The notes: generated by a model from the sequence alone, not told the origin. DNA of 37,502 bases from Monoraphidium neglectum (GCF_000611645.1 NW_014013444.1:1-37502), one strand, 5' to 3'; counted from the stretch's first letter, positions 10,698 to 21,729 are shown. Numbers and translations: made by a program.

Positions 10698-13600
10698 TCA
10701 AGGCGCATATGGCAGCGCCTCTGACTGCACAAACCCGCGGCCACCTTGGCAGTGGCCCGCCGCCACCCCCATGTGCACGAGGCCAGCCAGCGCCCCCAGC
10801 AGTGGCGCGTTGTAGTGCAGCCCCACGCGGCTCTGGGGGCTGGACCTGTCGTCCGAAAATGCGTCCCGCGCGTCGGGGCCGACCACTAGGGCGCCTGCGC
10901 GTGCAGCATCAAAGCCGGTGTGCAGCATCAAAGCCGGTACACTGTCAAAAGTGTTGAGCATAAAAGCTTCTACCCCAAGATCAGACAGAAGGCCATACCT
11001 TGCAGCAATAATCCAACGTCCACGCCCTTCACCACCGACCCCTGCGGATGACTGACACACCTGTCAATGCGTGCGGATTCGGCTCTGGAGCCGCGATGTT
11101 GCAGGGTGCGCCGCCGCTGTCTGGGCAGGCGGCCAGGCGGTGCTGGGGGCGCGTGGGCGGCGCCGTTCCAACCCCGGCGATGAAGGAGCGCTCAGGGCCC
11201 GTGGATCCGCCAAGGATATAGGTGATCTGACAGGTGACAACGGCAGGCAAGAAAGCGGCGGCGGACTGTGTTGAGCAGTGCCAAACCGGCACGCCGCTTT
11301 GGGGCTGGCTGTGAGTAGCACAACCTCTTGTGCACATGCATGCAAGCAACCAATAAACCTGGTAAGCGTGGCAGGCAGTTCAAGCAACGCGGGCAAGCGT
11401 TAATGCTATGCATGCTTGGTTCACCGCAGTGCACCAACGCCCGAGTTGCAAGCGACTGCATTTGACTGCATTCGCTTTGCTGGAGGGGGTCTGACATTAC
11501 CTGTCCGTGGGCAAAGCACCGCACGTTCGTCTGCAGCCGCTGCTCCAGCTCGAGGCCCTCCGCACCGCCTCGCGCGGCCAGCAGCGCCAGCATCGCCTGC
11601 CCCGCGGCGCTGGGCAGCGGTTCGGGCCCCATCCAGCGCAGCCCGCGCGGCGTCAACTGCGTCACGTCTGCAAACTCGTTCTGCGGCGCATGCAAGGAGG
11701 CGTTTTGTGTGCTTTGGCAGCAGGCAGGCGGCAGGATGGCACAAACGGCCGCATAGCTGCTCAGGTTGCTGAGCACTGGACATGTGACCGCTCAAACTGC
11801 TCATGGACAGCCCAACAGAATGCACTTCCTGAACCACACTGTTGCATCGCCGCCCCGCTTCGATGAGACATGCCCCTCGACGTGGGCCGTCCCATACCCT
11901 AAAACCGAAACCCTAAACCCTGGATCTGCCAATATCGGGTGCGCCCACCTTTCCCAGCATCCAGCCGCGGAGCAGCAGCAATATTGGTCGCTGGAAATCA
12001 CGTCGCTCCGCCCGCGGCACTGCACCCGCGAGCAGCACGGCAGCGCCGAAGGCGGGCCCGCTGTCATAGCTCGTGGAGTAGTATGCGGCGCTGCCCCAGG
12101 CGGCCTCACGCTGCCAGTGGAGTTTCAGGGAGGCCTGCGCATCAGCCAGGTGTTCAGGGTCCCCTGCGGATTGTCATTTGGGGGGGGGCACACAGGAATG
12201 CGCAATCAAATCTGTGTGTTTTCCAGTACAATGCTAAGAGGGGTGGCCGGCAGAGGCTCAGACACCTCGATGGCACTTTTGAGGCCACCGCCAGCAACAC
12301 AGGCGGGAGCAAACGAGAACAGCTAGCACCAAGCACCCACCCGACAGTCAGGCCTGACCATGCGTGTGGAATGGAATGGACACCACGCTCTTGGCCTGGC
12401 CTTGTTTGCTGGCTCAGTCTTTCCCCCTTGTCTCCGTCGTCCACCCCCCTGCAAACCCTCACCAGTTGCCTTGTACAACCAGGCCGACGCCCATGCCAGG
12501 TCATCGTCCACGCTGGAAGACGGGTAGGCGCCTCTGACACCACTGCCGCCGCCGCCGCCGGCCCCAGCAGACGGCCCGCCCGCCGAGCAGTCCAGGACGG
12601 CGCAGTACGTCGCGTTGCTGCGCACGCGCAGCTGCCGCGCGAGGGCGAGCAGCTGCCCAGCGCGCGCGAGGGTGCGGGCGGCGTAAACAGGGTCGCTTGG
12701 GCGCAGCGCAACGGAGGCGGCAGCGAGGGCCGCGGCGGCGGACGCAGCAACTTCGGCGCCGCCGAGGCTTGAATTGCTTATTCTGTAGGGCGGCCTGCAT
12801 TTCAAGAGGATGAGGATGGGGCTGGTTCAGCAAATCATACAGTCTGCTCTTCGTGTGTAAAGGACGTGTGTTGAATTGGGGACAGGGGAGCAGTGAGGGA
12901 TGGGGGCGTGCGCCAAGGCAGCATGCGGCGCAAGCAAAGCGGTCCGAAACTCTTTGTGTTAGCTTTGCCCTGTGCTGAGGCGGCCCACCTGTTGCCTGGG
13001 CGGTTGTCCAGTCCGCCCCAGCTGCTGTTTGTGCCGACTGCATAGTCTGCAGGGTCTCCTACCTGTGCGGCAGCCACATTGCATGGCGGCAGGCACCAGC
13101 AGTGCAGCGGCAGCAATCAGCGGCAGACAGATCAGTGATGCAACCAGCAGGCCAACCGTGCTTTTGCGCACAGCGAGAGGGCAGCCCGAACCAACTGCTT
13201 GGGCCATGACTCCAGCCACACAGTGCAGGTTTGACTGAAGTTGCACAAGGGCCCCAAACACACTTCCTTCCCTGGCACTGCAAGCCCGCCCACCACACCC
13301 CCAACCAAGACTCCATCACTCCCATCCCCGCAACAGATTTCTGCGCCTGCCCCGAATTCATTACCGACCCGCCCTTCGGCAAAGCAGAGGTGCTGCCAAT
13401 TATTTTCACCCACCTGCACCACCAGGGTCCCTTGGTTGGGGTCGTGGCAGGCCATGAGGTAGTCAACCCCGAAACGCAGGGTGGACTCCACTCGGAGCGT
13501 GATGCCCGCCTGCAAGTGTTGGGTGGCAAAGGGGGGGGGGGGAGGCCGGGGAGCTGTGCATTGAGTGAGTGACTGTTGCAGTGAGAGCCTCAACGTCATC

Positions 13601-16600
13601 ATATGCGTGAGACCTTGGTGCATCGACCTGGACAGCGACTCCAGAATCCCAACGCAGATGACGAAATTTGCGGCAAAACCCTGGCGCCTCCCAACGGCTC
13701 TGCGATCTTGCACCCGCAAAAACTCCACTTGCGAAACCCCTGCTAGCCCGCAACCGAACCCGCACGGTACCAACGCCGACATTCACCATCCGCTCACACT
13801 CGCACCCACACCCGCACCCCAAGCCAGTCCCTGCCCACAACCCACTTTTTGGTAGCCGCGTGGGAACTCCACCAGGCCCCACGCTATCAGCGCGACCGCC
13901 CACGCCTGCGGCAGCGTGGACTTGATGAACGTCGCGCCGTCAGAGTAGAAGCCGCCAGGAACGACGTCCCCCAAGCCGCCGTCGGACGGCAGTACCGCGT
14001 CCAGCCAGGGGTAGGCGGCCGCAGCCTCAAGGGGCAGGGGCCCGGCGGCGCGCATGGCGTCAAGGAAGCCGGCGACGGGCGGCATGGCGGCGGTTAGGCT
14101 GTAGAAGTTCGGAATGAGCAGCCACAGGCAGACAACCGCCGCGGCCGCCAGCAGGGCGCTGGCGGCGTGCGCGGCGGCGACGGCCCAGCGGAGGGGGCGG
14201 CCGCGCGAGCAGATGTAGACGAAGAAGAGCGCAGGGGGGAGGGCGTTGTAGGCGGCCCAGCAGAGCGCCAGGAGCTGGAAGGCGTCGAGGTGGCCCGCGG
14301 CTAGGGCCTGGGGATGCGCATGGGCGGGGATTCAAGGGGATGCCTCAGTACAACCGCGGGCACAGCGAAGAAATGGATTTCAATGGATGACATCCAAGAC
14401 GGGGGGATGTTTCAGGAAGGGCTACTAACTTTTGCAGATGGCTTTCAAGGGTTCAGAGAAAAGTGAATGACAAGCTAGGCAGCTGAGCTGTCACATCCTT
14501 GCCGCTGCTCTGTGCAAGCAGCCAGAACGCCACCTGTCTGCCACTCCCCAGCCTCCCGCAGCCAGCGCCTCCACGCCACACCCTACTCCGTCCCCAGGAC
14601 TTCCAGCACCCGCAACCCACCTGCAGGAGCGTCTCGGCCCTCCAGGCGTTCAGCGCGCCGCCCGGCCGTGCCGCCTGGTACGCGCCGGCGACCAGCGCAA
14701 ACACGCTGACCGCCAGGCTCGTCAGGAGCCACCAGGGGTCCAGCACGCCGCCCATCGTGTCCAGATTTGCCCGCAGCCAGGCAAAGCGTCCCTGCTTGCC
14801 GTGTGCTCCACCGTCCTCCGAGCCGCCGTGGGGCGCCCCGTCGCCCCGGAAGAGAGTGGACGTTGTCGCGCCCTTGTCGACTGCAACGGTCACCTGGCGC
14901 GCGGTGACGACGCAGGAGCCGTCGGGGCCAACGGTCGACCCAGCAGCGCGCAGCGCCGCCGTCGCGGTCCTTGCAGTTCCAAATCGCGGGGACGGCAGGA
15001 GTCCCGCCATCCCGCCGCCGCCCGGCGGCCACGCGGGCGCCGGTGGGTCCGTCCCACTCTGGCCGCCGCGGCGGCGCAGGGTCAGGGTCCTGGTGGCGCC
15101 GTGGACCGCGCGGCCGAGGAGGGTGCCGGCCGCCACGCTAAAGGCGCGCAGGCGCTCGAGGGCGTCTTGGATGACCAGCCGGGCCACTCCCGGGGGTGGC
15201 GCCTTCTTGTCTGTTGCCTTGAATCCAGAACGACCCTTGAGGCCCATCTGGGAGCTGCAACGTTGGCATAGCATTTAGGGCCGCGCGCAGAGCTCCTTTA
15301 GCGGCCGCTCACTTTTGCGAGGTCATGGCAGGGGCCGGCGGGCGAGCTGATGCAGCATTGACGCGCAGAGAACATCCTCTTGCTACCTCACAAGCCTGAG
15401 CTAATCGCATCCTGTGCCTAGAGTGAGGGGTACACGGGCCTGCGAGCCCCTGCAAGCAGCACAGTGGCTTGTACCAGCGGTCAAGATTTGAATCTAGATC
15501 TGAGCCTGGCCACAGGGTTGCAGCACGCAAGCAACCAAGCCACTCCCTAACTCACAGGAGGGTGTTGACGATTGCCTTAAGGAAGGTGAAGCATAGGACG
15601 TGGTTCGACACCGCCGCCAGCCACATGGACCGCATCTGCCCCGGCTCCCTGCAGAAGCCGGTGAGAAGCTGCCCCGTCACCAGGTGCAGCATGCTCGCGG
15701 CCGCAAAGTGGACGCTGAAGGTGCAGGGGTGCAGGCCCAGGACGAGGGAGTTGAATGGGATGAGGCCAAATATGACGGATGTGGCCACGTTTGCGAAGTA
15801 TGACCAGGTGCCGTTGGTGTAGAGCAGGCGATGGAGGGGGGACAGCCCGCGGCGAAACAGTGGGCAGCGGCGGCTGAACAGCACCTGCGAGGGATGAATG
15901 TGGGGTACAGCAAGGTCCGTGTGCGTGTGTTTGGGATTTGGAGGACGGTGGTACTGCGTAATACCCTCAAAGATTTACTGCACAGCACTCCCGACACAAC
16001 GTAGCCTCTGCACTGTCGATAAGAAGCGGCTTTGGCCTTCACAAGTTGTTGCGACACAAGTGCAACACGAACAGCTGGAGCCCCGCCCAAGCACTCCATC
16101 AGACAGGAGACGCCCAGATGCCGCCCGTGCTGCGCTGCTCAGCTGCGTCCCCCCTCTCCATGTGCACCTGCATGTGCCCTTTGCACCATCGGGAGCGCTG
16201 CCTGAATATGTTGCGCGCCTCCTCAGGCGCCTCCCCGACTGCCAGGTACTCAGGCAGGTAGCGCCCACTGAACCCAGCAGCTTTCAGCTCCATGGAGAGG
16301 GCGTAATCTAGCAGTGAATAGTTGATGATTTGCGGCGTAGGTTACGACGTGGGCAAGGAGCGCATTGCTGTTCTGGGGTCAATGGCGAGGGAGGGACGAC
16401 AGGTGCACGGCTGCCTGCTGATGGCGCGTCAGGGTGCATCAGGAGCTTGGCTCCGCCCCTCCTGAGCCACCCGCATGCGCTTGTCTCTCAAGAAGAATCC
16501 ATCGAGCTCAGACAGAGACAATACAAACACGCGTCTGTGCTTCCAGGGGAAAACTACCACCCAACTTGCCGAGGTTGCCGCCCCCATCCCGCCCCTGCGC

Positions 16601-18848
16601 ACCCTCGTGCACCCGGGCCCGCTAGTGCCCACGTTGTCTCCCCACCCACCCTCAGTGATTGTGTACTCTGGAAACCAGCCCACCGCCGCCAGGGCAGCCG
16701 CGCGGATGCAGAAGTTGGTGCCAGTGCAGGCGACGTAGCCAAGCGCGTCGCAGCCCGGCAGAACTAGCTCCCAGAACTGCGCGTTGGAGTTGTTGAACAC
16801 CTGCCGGCGCGGTTGATTGCGCGCTATTGGGCCAATGTAACCATGTGATCGATGCTGGATCAAGGGGCAGCGCGGTTGGCACGCGAGGGTACGTCGAATC
16901 CTCAATGGCGGCAAGGCGGCGGCGGCAAGACGGCTGGCAGCCTGCGTGAGTGGTGTTGCCAGGGGGGTCGGCACCCACGTCTGTGTCGGTTGGCGCATTG
17001 GTGAAGGCCTGGGGTGTGAGGCAGAGCGCCACCTGGTCATCCCAGAGCACCTCCAGTACCTGGACGGCCGGGGTTGGCATGGGAGGGAGGGGCGGCAAAA
17101 GCGGTGAAAGTCATGGCAAGCAAGCAGGGCAACGCAAGGCCTGCAGCGACTTGCACTGGGCACGCAGCTTTGGCCTTGAACCCTGATCCCTTGAGAGCAA
17201 CCAGCCGCCAGGATCCACCCTGGCCCTGCTGTCGACGTCATTTGATGATAAGAATTTGAGTTTGATACCCAATCTCAGCTGCACAACCACATGCGAAATT
17301 GATAGGACAGACTGGGCCCAAGTATGCACCTGCCTTGCAAAAGAAGTTGCGTTTTGCCACCATGTCGGCGTCAAAAACCACGACCACTTCGGACTGGGGG
17401 ATGTCGGCCGCAGCGCGCCCCTCGAAGATCACGTTGCGCAGAGCGTTGTTGAGGTTGGCGCTCTTGCCGTTGATCTCCCCCTGGGCGCGCTCGCGGCCAG
17501 TGATGTACCTGGAAAGGCAACAGGGGCGTGGAGAGTGCGAGCAGGAGGCGTGCTGGTGAGTCAGTCAATCAGCATGTTTCAAGCGCCTCAAATCACCTGC
17601 GCCCTGCATCTTTTTGCACGCTAATATCATGCACATCCCCCTTGACGTGGATTTGCGAATTGTGTCGCATCATACTCTTGAGTCCCTGGCAAGCCCGCCC
17701 CGACGCGGGCCAAGCGCACCGCGCCTCCGGCCCCAGCGCAGCCACCAGCTCCTCTTTTTGCGGGTCCTTCCCGTCATCGCTGCGGCCGCAGGACGAGGGA
17801 AGGATCATGTGCAGACAATGCGAGCAAGGGGGTGGAGGTCGCGCGGAGCGATGAGAGGCGGAAGGTGCTGGCGGCAGGCCAAACAACACAGAATTCCGCA
17901 GCACAAGTACGATGCGGCAATCTCGAGCACAAGCAAACCTCGATGGTGAGTGCTCAATATTTGTCATTATTGCTTGCCCCGACACATCGCATTGTCCTGT
18001 TCCCCCTCACCAAAGGTACACCGTGCGGCGGCAGCCGGGGGGCAGGTGCGCGTCCAAGGCACCCTTCAGGGTAGCCGCCACAGTGGCTACGCTCTCCTGT
18101 GAGTTCAGGGGCACGCCATCAGAGGGCGGACGCGCCAATGGTGAGAAGTGCGGGAGTCGGGCAGTCAAAATCACAACAAGCTCAGGTGTCCCAAGGGTGT
18201 GCAAATGGGGATGTGTTGACAGATGCTGGTGGCTGGGCCAGGAGTCTTGTTCGCCATTGCTGGTGTGGGGATGGGATTTGGAGCAAGAGCGTGTTTGTTG
18301 GACAGTGCATGATGAGCATCAAAACCAGGCCAAGGGGGGTGCACATCAGTGAGTGCGGTCAAAGGTTTTGAATCATGACAGACAATACCGCCTCATGCAC
18401 TATTATTCACCTTGTAGCATGGCACAAGGACATGCACCGAAAAGTGCTTCTCTGGTGGCAGCAGCCAGCGGCCGTTGTCCGGCGGCAGCCCCGGGGTGTG
18501 CGCGCTGGCGGTGTGCAGGACCAGCAGCAGGCCGTAGGGCAGCACCGCAGTGACGCCCACCAGCTCGACGGCCAGCACCAGCCAGCCATACCTGCCGGGA
18601 GGGGCGGGACAATTGTAGCTTGGACCATTGCGGGGCAAGGTTCAGGTCAGAGCAGCTGAGGTGGCTGAAGTTAAGGGTGTTTCACCGCTAGGTGCCAGCA
18701 TGCACGCAGGATCGCACACATGCACGCACAGGCATACACGTACAAATACACGCAAGCGCACGCACGCACACACGCACGCACACACACGTGCGCATGCACG
18801 CATGCACGCATGCACGCACCCACGTATGCGCACGCACACGCACGCACG

Positions 18849-18879
<31 letters not shown>

Positions 18880-21729
18880 GNNNNNNNNNNNNNNNNNNNN
18901 NNNNNNNNNNNNNNNNNNNNNNNNNNNNNNNNNNNNNNNNNNNNNNNNNNNNNNNNNNNNNNNNNNNNNNNNNNNNNNNNNNNNNNNNNNNNNNNNNNNN
19001 NNNNNNNNNNNNNNNNNNNNNNNNNNNNNNNNNNNNNNNNNNNNNNNNNNNNNNNNNNNNNNNNNNNNNNNNNNNNNNNNNNNNNNNNNNNNNNNNNNNN
19101 NNNNNNNNNNNNNNNNNNNNNNNNNNNNNNNNNNNNNNNNNNNNNNNNNNNNNNNNNNNNNNNNNNNNNNNNNNNNNNNNNNNNNNNNNNNNNNNNNNNN
19201 NNNNNNNNNNNNNNNNNNNNNNNNNNNNNNNNNNNNNNNNNNNNNNNNNNNNNNNNNNNNNNNNNNNNNNNNNNNNNNNNNNNNNNNNNNNNNNNNNNNN
19301 NNNNNNNNNNNNNNNNNNNNNNNNNNNNNNNNNNNNNNNNNNNNNNNNNNNNNNNNNNNNNNNNNNNNNNNNNNNNNNNNNNNNNNNNNNNNNNNNNNNN
19401 NNNNNNNNNNNNNNNNNNNNNNNNNNNNNNNNNNNNNNNNNNNNNNNNNNNNNNNNNNNNNNNNNNNNNNNNNNNNNNNNNNNNNNNNNNNNNNNNNNNN
19501 NNNNNNNNNNNNNNNNNNNNNNNNNNNNNNNNNNNNNNNNNNNNNNNNNNNNNNNNNNNNNNNNNNNNNNNNNNNNNNNNNNNNNNNNNNNNNNNNNNNN
19601 NNNNNNNNNNNCACACACACACACACACACACACACATCGCACCCACCAGGCTTGGTCTCCCAGGTCCAGGCTCAGAGCAATGCGCACCCAAAGGTAGTA
19701 CCCCAGGCACGCCACATAGGCCAACACCACCAGCGCCCCTAAAAACGAGAATCGCCGCACCAGTGGCCGCGGCGCGCCGCCGCCCGCGTCCACTCGCGCC
19801 GCCCCGCGTCGCCGTCGTCGCGGTCGAGCAGGGCGGCCGCACGGCGCAGTAGCACGGTGCCCGGGGCCTGCGGGGGACAGGTGCATACCCACTGGTCCAT
19901 CAGAGCCAAGGTCATAAAATTGCATTCGAGACAACAGAGAGATATCTACTGCCTCAAAAAGGGGCAATCAAGCGTGTGTATAGATCACAGATGCAGTCAC
20001 GTTTGCGCGAAGATTGTCAAAATCACAGTGCAAGTGTGCAGCTGGATGCGCACCTTGGGAGCCGCCTGCACCTCCGGACCCGCCCCAGCGCCGCCGCCCA
20101 GCGGCGACGGCCTGGGAGGGCGCCAACCACTCAGCACAGACGCGGGCGCCCCTCCCAACGCTGCGGCGTCGCCGCCCGCCTTCTCCTGGCGGCCCTCCGC
20201 CCACGCGCTCCTGCCCGGCTGCGCCGCGGCAGCAGCGCTCGCCGCAGCCCGTTCAGGATGCGCACTGGGGTCGAGCCCCGCTCTCCGCAGCAGTTCCTGG
20301 AGCGGTGCGTGGGCAAAACCTCTGATTGAGACTCGTGTGTGGCAAACAAACGATGCGCACACACCTGCAGACTGGCGTGAAGCCAGTCGTCGCCGATTCC
20401 TGCCCCGGACCACCCAGAGGAATGCAAGCCCAGCGCTGACCATCGCCCTGCCGCCGTCCTCATTCACAGCCGCGCGGCCCGCGAGCAAAGCGGACTCACA
20501 CCCGTGTTCCCCCGCACCTGCGCGGCCGCCAGCTGTGCGTCGAGGCCTTCAAGCTCGTCCTCTGTCAGCGCCCCCGGCTCCACCTCCTCGCCGCCAAACA
20601 GCGACGCGCGTATCGTGCCCACGAACCCAAACGTGTCGTGGTGGTGGTCGTTGTGGCGGCAGCCGCCGCCGGCAAAGCCAGGCGCGGCGTCAGGGGCGAA
20701 CACGACCACGGGCGTGACGGCGCGCAGCTTGTCAGGCGGGCGCGGGAAGGGACCTTGCGCGGGCGCGGTCGCGCCAGCAGTCCCCTGCCCAAGGACTGCC
20801 GGCTGGGTGGCGGTCAACGGCTGGTTCAGAAGCATCTGCGCCGCCGCGCCGTCGGCGCTCGAGTTGGCGCTGTCCGGGTTGTCGATGACCCTCTCGCTGG
20901 CTGACGCCCGTGTCCTCTGCCTGCCCGGCCAGACGCCTGCGCCGTCTTGGCTGGCGTCTGCCAGCATCGCGAGCGCACCCTTCCACCCTGCATCCTCTGC
21001 GGCTGCCGCACCCGCGCTTCCGGCCGCTCCGCCCTCGTCCCCTCTGCCGCCGCCGCCGCCGCCGCCGACGTCGCCGCCGCCGAACGAGCTCGCCCCTCTG
21101 AATGCGCCCGGCGGCAGCGACTGCAGCAGCGCCGCCGCCGCCGGGCGGCTGACCCTGTGCACGGTCAGCAAGTGGCTGCTCGCAGTATGGTCCCATTCCT
21201 CGTGCTGCGGCTGCTGCTGCTGATGCGTGCTGCTGCTGGGAAAACCGCCGGCGGTGGACGTGCCGACTATGAGCATGCGGCTGAGGGTGACCTGGCCGGA
21301 GGTCTGTTGGGTTGGGGTGTTGGAGCCGTGGCCGCCCACATACTCAGCAAACAAGCCACCCTCCTGCAGCAGGCCCTGTTGTGAGGTTCAGATAGCGAGC
21401 GCACGACAGGCGGGACCGAGAACGGGCGTACTCAGGGAAGGAGTTAGTGCTGACAAGAGGCTTGGGGACCGGGACCCGGCGTGGCAGCAAGCAGGTATCA
21501 TGATTGTGTGGCTTACAGGGCCGTCTCTCCATTCAGGATCTCATTGGTTCAAGATTATGTTGGTGTTCGCATCCTGATGAGGAAGCCGCACCTGCGCAAT
21601 TGCCAGGGCCCGAAGCTGTGCCTGCACCCGGGCGGTGGTCGCCGCAGGCGTCGCCTCATCGAGGGGTGCGCTGCCCCCAGGCGCGCTCGCTGGCTCCATC
21701 AGTGCTGTCCTGCTGGGCTCCGCAGCCAT
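10698..21729 (-). CDS. Cellulose synthase-like GT2 fused to a GH9 endoglucanase-like domain
   Basis: Integral membrane protein predicted to polymerise a beta-glycan and carry a GH9 module outside the membrane. Exons: 21592-21729, 20518-21375, 20054-20296, 19648-19867, 18411-18591, 18011-18096, 17720-17779, 17334-17508, 16979-17059, 16650-16800, 16168-16307, 15556-15884, 14621-15254, 13846-14307, 13414-13509, 12989-13062, 12463-12782, 11949-12163, 11501-11680, 11061-11226, 10698-10894. Phases agree at every junction except that exon 4 is one base short (probable sequence error), giving about 1,668 residues. Order: about 413 residues without a recognised domain, two membrane spans, GT2 core (about 540-780), three spans, a 200-residue loop, further spans, then GH9 (about 1170-1668). 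The start MAAEPSRTAL follows a possible TATA element. Intron 8 needs a GC donor (tgcaag|gcaggt). The sugar made is unproven. Confidence 0.85.
10901..10938. repeat. Perfect 19-bp tandem duplication at a 3' splice site
   Basis: The 19-mer gtgcagcatcaaagccggt occurs twice back to back (10901-10919 and 10920-10938). On the sense (minus) strand it lies a few bases upstream of the acceptor of the last glycosyltransferase-GH9 exon (10894), where the branch point is expected, so that element is probably doubled. Confidence 0.9.
11898..11920 (+). repeat. Interstitial telomere-like repeat
   Basis: CCCTAAAA, CGAAA and CCCTAAACCC follow one another. The units match the plant/Chlorella CCCTAAA and Chlamydomonas CCCTAAAA telomere types. 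The tract lies inside the intron between exons 11949-12163 and 11501-11680. It is too short for a telomere; it is a telo-box or a repair scar. Confidence 0.7.
13846..15884 (-). other. C-terminal membrane bundle of the GT2 and junction to GH9
   Basis: Exon 15556-15884 encodes three hydrophobic segments (around SVIFGLIPFNSLVLGL, SMLHLVTGQLL, HVLCFTFLKAIV). Exon 14621-15254 starts GLKGRSGFKATDKK, the FxVT-like segment seen after the core of BcsA-type synthases. It then has a Gly/Pro/Arg-rich loop of about 150 residues, and ends with WWLLTSLAVSVFALVAGAY. Exon 13846-14307 carries two more spans (LCWAAYNALPPALFFVYI and AAHAASALLAAAAVVCLWLL) and runs on without a splice junction into GH9 sequence. 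The fusion is therefore encoded in contiguous DNA. Confidence 0.8.
16168..18437 (-). other. GT2 catalytic core, BcsA/CesA-like
   Basis: The core begins with VHVLVPCYK (18411-18437) and continues ESVATVAATLKGAL..RRTVYL. YLCDDGKD (junction of 18011 and 17779) holds the first Asp pair. INGKSANLNNAL follows, then VVVFDADM (DxD at 17364-17372), LCLTPQAFTN, CTGTNFCIRAAALAAVGWFP, YTITEDYALS (TED across the junction of 16650 and 16307) and QRSRWCKGHMQ (QxxRW at 16186-16200). These are the UDP-sugar, acceptor and base motifs of processive family 2 synthases. No plant-type zinc finger, plant-conserved region or PilZ domain is visible, so it resembles bacterial-type or algal CSL enzymes more than land-plant CesA. 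Confidence 0.88.
18711..18880. repeat. CA/CG-rich tract left of the gap
   Basis: Interrupted CACGCA/CACACA repeats on the plus strand, that is (TG/CG)n on the sense strand of the glycosyltransferase gene, reach to the run of N. Confidence 0.9.
18881..19611. other. Assembly gap, 731 N
   Basis: The gap is flanked on both sides by (CA)n and lies entirely inside the intron between exons 19648-19867 and 18411-18591. Splice phase across it is consistent (DQAW joined to YGWLVLA), so no exon needs to be hidden in it. The repeat probably stopped the assembly, and the true length is unknown. Confidence 0.95.
19612..19637. repeat. (CA)n tract right of the gap
   Basis: On the sense (minus) strand this is a (TG)n run beginning about 10 bases after the donor of exon 19648-19867. 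Confidence 0.9.

Larger units (their letters stand above)
10698..14085 (-). other. GH9 domain, catalytic residues replaced
   Basis: Eight exons spell out family 9 landmarks in order: PGGFYSDG..FIKSTLPQAW with IAWGLVEF (13846-14307), LRFGVDYLMACHDPNQGTL (13414-13509), VGDPADYAVG (12989-13062), GGAEVAASAAAALAAAS and AYPSSSVDDDLAWASAWLYK (12463-12782), ATGDPEHLADAQ (junction to 11949-12163), LTPRGLRWMG (11501-11680), ITYILGG..PQHRLA (11061-11226), VVGPDARDAFSDDR..HYNAPLLGAL (10698-10894). The active-site DAGD motif reads SDGAT (13930-13944), removing the base aspartate. The QSE acid motif reads QSR (within 10809-10853), replacing the catalytic glutamate by arginine. The fold and the substrate-contact PQHR motif remain. 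A non-hydrolytic glucan-binding or chain-guiding role is inferred. Confidence 0.85.

Noticed and set aside
13846..14307. Possibility that GT2 and GH9 are two adjacent genes
   Set aside because: One uninterrupted exon carries synthase membrane spans and the first GH9 block in the same frame, and flanking phases agree. Transcript proof is still required.
18628..19967. Long ORFs of 320-440 codons on both strands
   Set aside because: They run through 731 N and flanking (CA)n, so their length is an artefact. Only the part at 19648-19867 is coding.
20504..21223. 239-codon plus-strand ORF
   Set aside because: It is the complement of the 286-codon synthase exon 20518-21375, whose minus-strand frame links in phase to both neighbours.
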